Shown here in pieces: positions 34,398 to 37,766 of a stretch of 37,766 nucleotides of DNA. The notes beneath the pieces are model-generated. The model made no database searches and was not told the origin of the DNA. It worked only from the letters and a program-made list of their open reading frames with translations. The position numbers were made by a program, and so were the translations under genes. This DNA comes from an uncultured Alphaproteobacteria bacterium (lineage in GTDB: Bacteria > Pseudomonadota > Alphaproteobacteria > RF32 > CAG-239): NCBI GenBank assembly GCA_944390905.1, contig CALXRR010000013.1, forward strand, positions 1-37,766, read 5' to 3'. How positions within the stretch are numbered: position 1 is the stretch's first letter; each line of letters begins with the position of its first letter.

Positions 34398-35639
34398 TTT
34401 GAAAAAAATTTTGTCATCCGTAACTGTTATTATGAGTTTCCGATATCTTTTCCGTGGCTTGGTGTCAGCGTAACCAAGATGCCACTATCAATCTTTGGTA
34501 TTGATATTAATGATTATGAGGCTTTTGATAAGGATAGAGTGCCATTTGTGGTGGATATTCAGAGTTTCTTTCGTATCTCAGATTATGAGGTGGCAGCTTC
34601 CAGAATTAATCGTATTGATGAGCTGAGAAAACAATTGTTAAGTATTGTTCAAGGTGCTGTACGTTCGATTTTGGCTAAGGACTATTTGAATGAAATTATG
34701 GGCGAACGCTCAAAGTATGGGCAGCAATTTACTGATGAAGTGAAAGAAGAGCTCAAAAGCTGGGGCGTGGAAACCGTAAAAAATATTGAGCTAATGGATG
34801 TTCGCGATGCTAAAGGCGAAGAAGTCATTGCTAATATTATGAGAAAGAAAAAGTCTGAAATTGAAAAGGAATCTCGTATTGCGGTGGCTCAAAACAATCA
34901 GGCGGCTCGGGAAGCAGAAATTTTTTCTCAGCAGGAAGTAGACCTTAAAGAGCAAGATGCTGGAAAAGTGGTCGGATTGCGCAGAGCAGAGGTTGCCCAA
35001 GAGGTTGGTATTGCTAATGAAAAGTCGGCTCAGGCCATCAAAGAACAGGCTCAACAGACTACCGAGAAAGAAATGGAAATTGTTAAAATTTCTACAGTCA
35101 GACAGGCCGAAATTGACAAAGAGGCTATGATTGTGAAGGCTAATGCGGTTAAGGAACAAACCACAATTAATGCCGAAGCAAATAAAATCAAGGTCGAATT
35201 GGAGGCTGAGGCTGATTTGTTTAAGATAACAAAGCAAGCTGAAGGTTCTTTGGCCGTGGCAACTAAATCGGCAGAAGGTATTAAACTTGAGGGTGACGCA
35301 AAAGCTCAGGCTGAAAAACTGATGCAGATGGCAAAAGTTGATCCTCAATTGGCTTTGGCTAAAGAGATTGGCTCAAATAAGGAATATCAGAGTTATTTGA
35401 TTTCAATCCGCAAGATTGAGGCTAATGAAAAAATTGGCGTAGCTCAGGCTGAAAATATCAATGGTGCAGATATTAAGATTATTGCCGGTGGCGGTAATGT
35501 TGCCGATAGTGTTAACAATGCAGTTGAGGTATTTTCTCCGAAAGGTGGTTTTTCCGTAGCTGGGGCTTTGGAAGCTTTGGCCGCTACTGATGCCGGTAAA
35601 GAGTTGTTGGCAAAAGTGGGCTTAGGTAAACAAGAGTAA
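34398..35639 (+). pseudogene. SPFH/flotillin-like gene lacking its 5' end
   Basis: From ATG 34479 the frame gives 386 residues with a partial SPFH domain (DINDYEAFDKDRVPFVVDIQ). A long Ala/Glu/Lys-rich coiled coil follows (residues about 120-290, as in YqiK/flotillins), and then IIAGGGNVADSVNNAVE. A normal family member begins with a membrane helix and about 60 more residues. Here the homologous sequence runs in frame upstream of the ATG (YYEFPISFPWLGVSVTK) as far as a stop at 34395-34397, with no ATG, GTG or TTG between. No Shine-Dalgarno precedes 34479. So the 5' end, including the membrane anchor, seems lost or frame-shifted. A short soluble product from 34479 is possible. The downstream terminator is intact. 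Confidence 0.65.
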
Positions 35640-35650
35640 TTATTAAGTGC

Positions 35651-35688
35651 TAAAGAGTCGGATTTGGTTCCGACTCTTTATTTTTTTT
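35651..35688 (+). terminator. Intrinsic terminator
   Basis: An 11-bp perfect stem (35651-35661 with 35670-35680), an 8-nt loop and a long T tract end the flotillin-like gene. Confidence 0.93.
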
Positions 35689-35691
35689 CTC

Positions 35692-35719
35692 TTGACAAAT
35701 TTATGAAAAGTGGTAAAAG
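35692..35719 (+). promoter_or_regulatory. Promoter of the 47-residue gene
   Basis: TTGACA (35692-35697), a 16-nt spacer and TAAAAG (35714-35719). The 18 bases from the -35 (TTGACAAATTTATGAAAA) differ from the rpoD promoter at one place only. Confidence 0.6.
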
Positions 35720-35762
35720 CCTTTTCGTTTTTATATTATTTTATTAACTAAATTTATCTATT

Positions 35763-35906
35763 ATGGCAACGAAAAATCAAAACAAGCCGGGACAGAAGAA
35801 AGAGAAGGGTGCTTTTAAGAAAGCTTCTTTACATCAGACAGATTATCAACGTGAAAGAGCTGCTGCTAAGGCCAGAAAGCGTAAACAAGGTAATTATGAT
35901 GTATAA
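35763..35906 (+). CDS. Small basic protein of 47 residues
   Basis: The ATG at 35763 opens a frame of 47 codons: starts MATKNQNKPGQKKEK, contains HQTDYQRERAAAKARKRKQ, and ends GNYDV. It is strongly basic and without hydrophobic stretches, so it is probably a cytosolic nucleic-acid- or ribosome-associated peptide, but no family is recognised. Support for a real gene is a promoter very like that of rpoD, its own terminator, and codon use like its surroundings. No clear Shine-Dalgarno is seen upstream of the ATG. Confidence 0.65.
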   Translation: MATKNQNKPGQKKEKGAFKKASLHQTDYQRERAAAKARKRKQGNYDV

Positions 35907-35928
35907 CCGGTGAGTGATGTTTGTTTGA

Positions 35929-35971
35929 GAAACAGTCTGAAAGTTTTTTAGCTTTCGGGCTGTTTCTTTTT
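35929..35971 (+). terminator. Intrinsic terminator
   Basis: A 15-bp stem (35929-35943 with 35952-35966, two G-U), an 8-nt loop and a T tract end the 47-residue gene. Confidence 0.88.
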
Positions 35972-36077
35972 ATTGTGTGTTTAATATAAAAGGTGTTGCA
36001 ATATTGTATAATTTGGTTAGTATACGTTTATTGTTAATAAATTTATGTTTTTTTCTAAAATAAGGTGTATTGGGAAA

Positions 36078-36953
36078 ATGAAGCCGATTTTAGTACACGT
36101 GCATGTGTTTTATGCTGAGTTATGGGATGAGCTTGCAAAGTGTGTGCAAAATATTAAGCCTTTTCCATTTGTTTTGTATGTGACAATGGTCAAAGCTGAT
36201 GATGAATTGAAGGCTAAGATTTTGGCCTCTTTCCCTGATGCTCATATCGAAATGGTGGAAAATCGCGGATTTGATGTAGCTCCTTTTTTGCATGTGATTA
36301 ATAATCTGGATTTAGATGAGTTTAGTTATATTGTAAAACTTCATACCAAACGAGATATTCCTTTTATAAAAGGGGTCTTTAAGGGGCTGGTCGGTGATAT
36401 TTGGCGCAAAAAGTTATTGTACTTTGTGAGTTCGGAAGATATTTTTAAAAGATATATACAAGAGTTTGATAGAAATTCTAAAGTTGGGATGCAAGCCCAG
36501 TACGAATTGATTGTGCGTCGTGATTTTTATGATGAATGGTCTTGCAAACAAGCGCAAAAATTTATTCTTGCTCATCATTTGCCGGTGGTTAAATATCGTT
36601 TTGTGGCAGGGACTATGTTTGTGGCTAGAGCTCATTTATTTAAAGAAATACAAAAACTTGGTATTAAAAGTGCCGATTTTCCTGAAGTAATCGGTCGGTC
36701 AAAGCAACCGCAGTTGGCGCATATATTTGAGCGGTTGTTTGGTTATTTTGTTTATGCTCAGGGGTTTGTGCTAAAAGATGGTCTCGTATCTTGGAAAATA
36801 CAGCGTAATCATTTGAATTGGTTTGAGCTTTCTTATTTGTTGCGTCCTGTCGTGAGGGCATTTTATCAGAAAAAAATTACTAAATCAGGGAAGCTTTGTA
36901 TAAAAATTTGTAAAATTCCTTTGCCGGTGAATTGGATTAAACATAAAAATTAA
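36078..36953 (+). CDS. RgpF-like rhamnan/glycan synthesis protein
   Basis: This is a 291-residue protein of the RgpF/rhamnan synthesis F family. It has ILVHVHVFYAELWDEL at the N-terminus, ENRGFDVAPFLHVINNL, YIVKLHTKRD, and VAGTMFVARAHLF. Family members take part in assembly of rhamnose-containing or other surface polysaccharides, often as glycosyltransferases. The ATG at 36078 follows GGGA closely; an in-frame ATG lies at 36045 and a TATAAT -10 box lies at 36007-36012. The gene is alone, not in a glycan cluster. Its stop is 17 nt before the next gene. Confidence 0.85.
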   Translation: MKPILVHVHVFYAELWDELAKCVQNIKPFPFVLYVTMVKADDELKAKILASFPDAHIEMVENRGFDVAPFLHVINNLDLDEFSYIVKLHTKRDIPFIKGVFKGLVGDIWRKKLLYFVSSEDIFKRYIQEFDRNSKVGMQAQYELIVRRDFYDEWSCKQAQKFILAHHLPVVKYRFVAGTMFVARAHLFKEIQKLGIKSADFPEVIGRSKQPQLAHIFERLFGYFVYAQGFVLKDGLVSWKIQRNHLNWFELSYLLRPVVRAFYQKKITKSGKLCIKICKIPLPVNWIKHKN

Positions 36954-36970
36954 GTTTGAGGCGAAAAAGG

Positions 36971-37528
36971 ATGAGTAGCTTAAAATCCTGTATGCCAAAA
37001 CGTATTAATACCGAAATAAAAGTAATGGTAATTGGTTCAATGCCTGGGGAGGCGTCTCTAAGGCAACAGCAATATTATGCTCATCCGCGGAATAATTTTT
37101 GGAAGTATATGGCGCAGATTTTTGCGGATATCAGCACCAATGATGACTATGAAGCAAGAGTTGCCAAGCTAATAAGCCATGGTGTAGGGCTGTGGGATGT
37201 GATGAAACGCTGCTCCAGAAAGGGAAGCCTTGATAGTGATATTCAAAATGTGAAAGTAAATGATTTTGCGGTTTTAGATACAGAGGCACCTAATTTAGAA
37301 AAGTTGTTGTTTAATGGCAGTAAGGCGTTTGAGACTTTTATGAAAAGTGAAAATAAGCTTTGGGCGGAGAAGAGGGGAATCGTTTGTGAAAAAATGCCCT
37401 CGACCAGTCCGGCAAATGCCAGTCAGCGAGATGATGATAAGTTTGCAAAATGGCGTGAAGTATTACAAACGGGCGCAAGCTGTGCCAGCCACGGTGCCCG
37501 TGCAAGCTGTGCCAGCTTGACCCCCTAA
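36971..37528 (+). CDS. DNA-deoxyinosine glycosylase (UDG superfamily)
   Basis: This is a 185-residue protein of the hypoxanthine-DNA glycosylase group in the uracil-DNA glycosylase superfamily, which removes deaminated adenine (hypoxanthine) from DNA. The first active-site motif is VIGSMPGEASLRQQQYYAHP, followed by NNFWKYM, then GLWDVMKRC, and the second motif PSTSPANAS. The start is the ATG at 36971 with GAGG 9 nt upstream; an in-frame TTG at 36956 is less likely. The domain ends at about KWREVLQ. The remaining ~18 residues (ASCASHGARASCASLTP) are encoded by a GC-rich 27-bp repeat and are not part of the family. Confidence 0.88.
   Translation: MSSLKSCMPKRINTEIKVMVIGSMPGEASLRQQQYYAHPRNNFWKYMAQIFADISTNDDYEARVAKLISHGVGLWDVMKRCSRKGSLDSDIQNVKVNDFAVLDTEAPNLEKLLFNGSKAFETFMKSENKLWAEKRGIVCEKMPSTSPANASQRDDDKFAKWREVLQTGASCASHGARASCASLTP
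37475..37516 (+). repeat. 27-bp direct repeat in the gene's 3' end
   Basis: GCAAGCTGTGCCAGC occurs at 37475-37489 and again at 37502-37516, a period of 27 nt or nine codons. The region from here to about 37625 is much richer in G and C than the rest of the window and repeats GTGCCGGTGG at about 37576 and 37662. Confidence 0.7.
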
Positions 37529-37593
37529 CCCAGCTGTTGATGGATAGGGGCAGAGAAACGAACTGCGTTCGCGTCGTGCCGGTGGAGGCGGGG

Positions 37594-37626
37594 AGCCCCC
37601 GCGGGCATTAGTTAGCGGGGGCTTGT
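37594..37626 (+). terminator. GC-rich terminator-like hairpin
   Basis: AGCCCCCGC (37594-37602) pairs with GCGGGGGCT (37615-37623), followed by TGTTTTGTGTTTT. A second hairpin CCCCTA/TAGGGG lies at 37522-37550. Confidence 0.65.
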
Positions 37627-37707
37627 TTTGTGTTTTAATAAGTCGCGTTGCTCAGATAGTGCCGGTGGGGAGTTGTGCAATATTTTACCAGTTTTGAAAA
37701 ATTAGTA

Positions 37708-37736
37708 TTTACATAGATGAAAAATTGTGGTAGTAT
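37708..37736 (+). promoter_or_regulatory. Promoter for a gene beyond the right edge
   Basis: TTTACA (37708-37713), a 17-nt spacer and TAGTAT (37731-37736). GAGGAG occupies 37761-37766 and could be the ribosome-binding site of a gene that starts just past the window. Confidence 0.5.
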
Positions 37737-37766
37737 GAGACTCGTAGGAAAGAGGTTTGCGAGGAG

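Noticed and set aside
34390..34472. Short frame starting ATG at 34390 as the missing N-terminus of the flotillin-like protein
   Set aside because: It is in another frame, ends at a TAA at 34471, and does not resemble the family's membrane helix well enough to claim.

Overview
The window reads as a chromosomal segment of a low-GC, host-associated alphaproteobacterium. The basis is the yqeY-dnaG-rpoD block, an RNase J family enzyme, DUF4105 and DUF3015 envelope proteins, macAB/NodT-type export, and an AT-rich genome with TTGACA/TATAAT-like promoters. The Cys-rich secreted proteins at the left edge resemble those seen in gut-metagenome alphaproteobacteria. The lineage is inferred; no rRNA gene is present to settle it.

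Left edge (1-2075, + strand): three closely spaced genes for secreted, cysteine-rich, modular proteins. They share two small Cys modules in different combinations, and two carry a C-terminal lectin-like (DUF1566/FGE-type) region. They end in a bidirectional terminator facing alaS.

Middle (2190-23425): mostly housekeeping. On the minus strand are alaS, tspO, a trxB-DUF2157-GDYXXLXY operon and greA. On the plus strand are an RNase J family nuclease, an SfsA homologue that seems to have lost its nuclease residues, map-radC, a tRNA-Pro/tRNA-Arg pair, DUF3015 and DUF4105 envelope proteins, a HAD phosphatase, and yqeY-dnaG-rpoD. Several small hypothetical genes sit between strong terminators.

Right part (23528-37766): accessory in character. 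It holds a polysaccharide pyruvyl transferase family protein, a tRNA with CAT anticodon (tRNA-Ile2-like), a complete macA-macB-NodT tripartite exporter operon, a GNAT acetyltransferase convergent with a GtrA-like protein, and a membrane-anchored metallophosphoesterase. It also holds a two-gene arginine decarboxylase/antiporter module very like chlamydial AaxB/AaxC, a flotillin-like gene that has lost its 5' end, a 47-residue basic protein, an RgpF-type glycan protein, and a DNA-deoxyinosine glycosylase whose 3' end runs into a GC-rich repeat tract. The window ends in a promoter for a gene beyond the edge.

The observations most worth following up are the modular Cys-rich secreted locus, the AaxB/AaxC-like module, the catalytically degenerate SfsA, the 5'-truncated flotillin, and the rpoD-like promoter shared by the 47-residue gene. 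No CRISPR array, transposase, integrase or phage gene was found.
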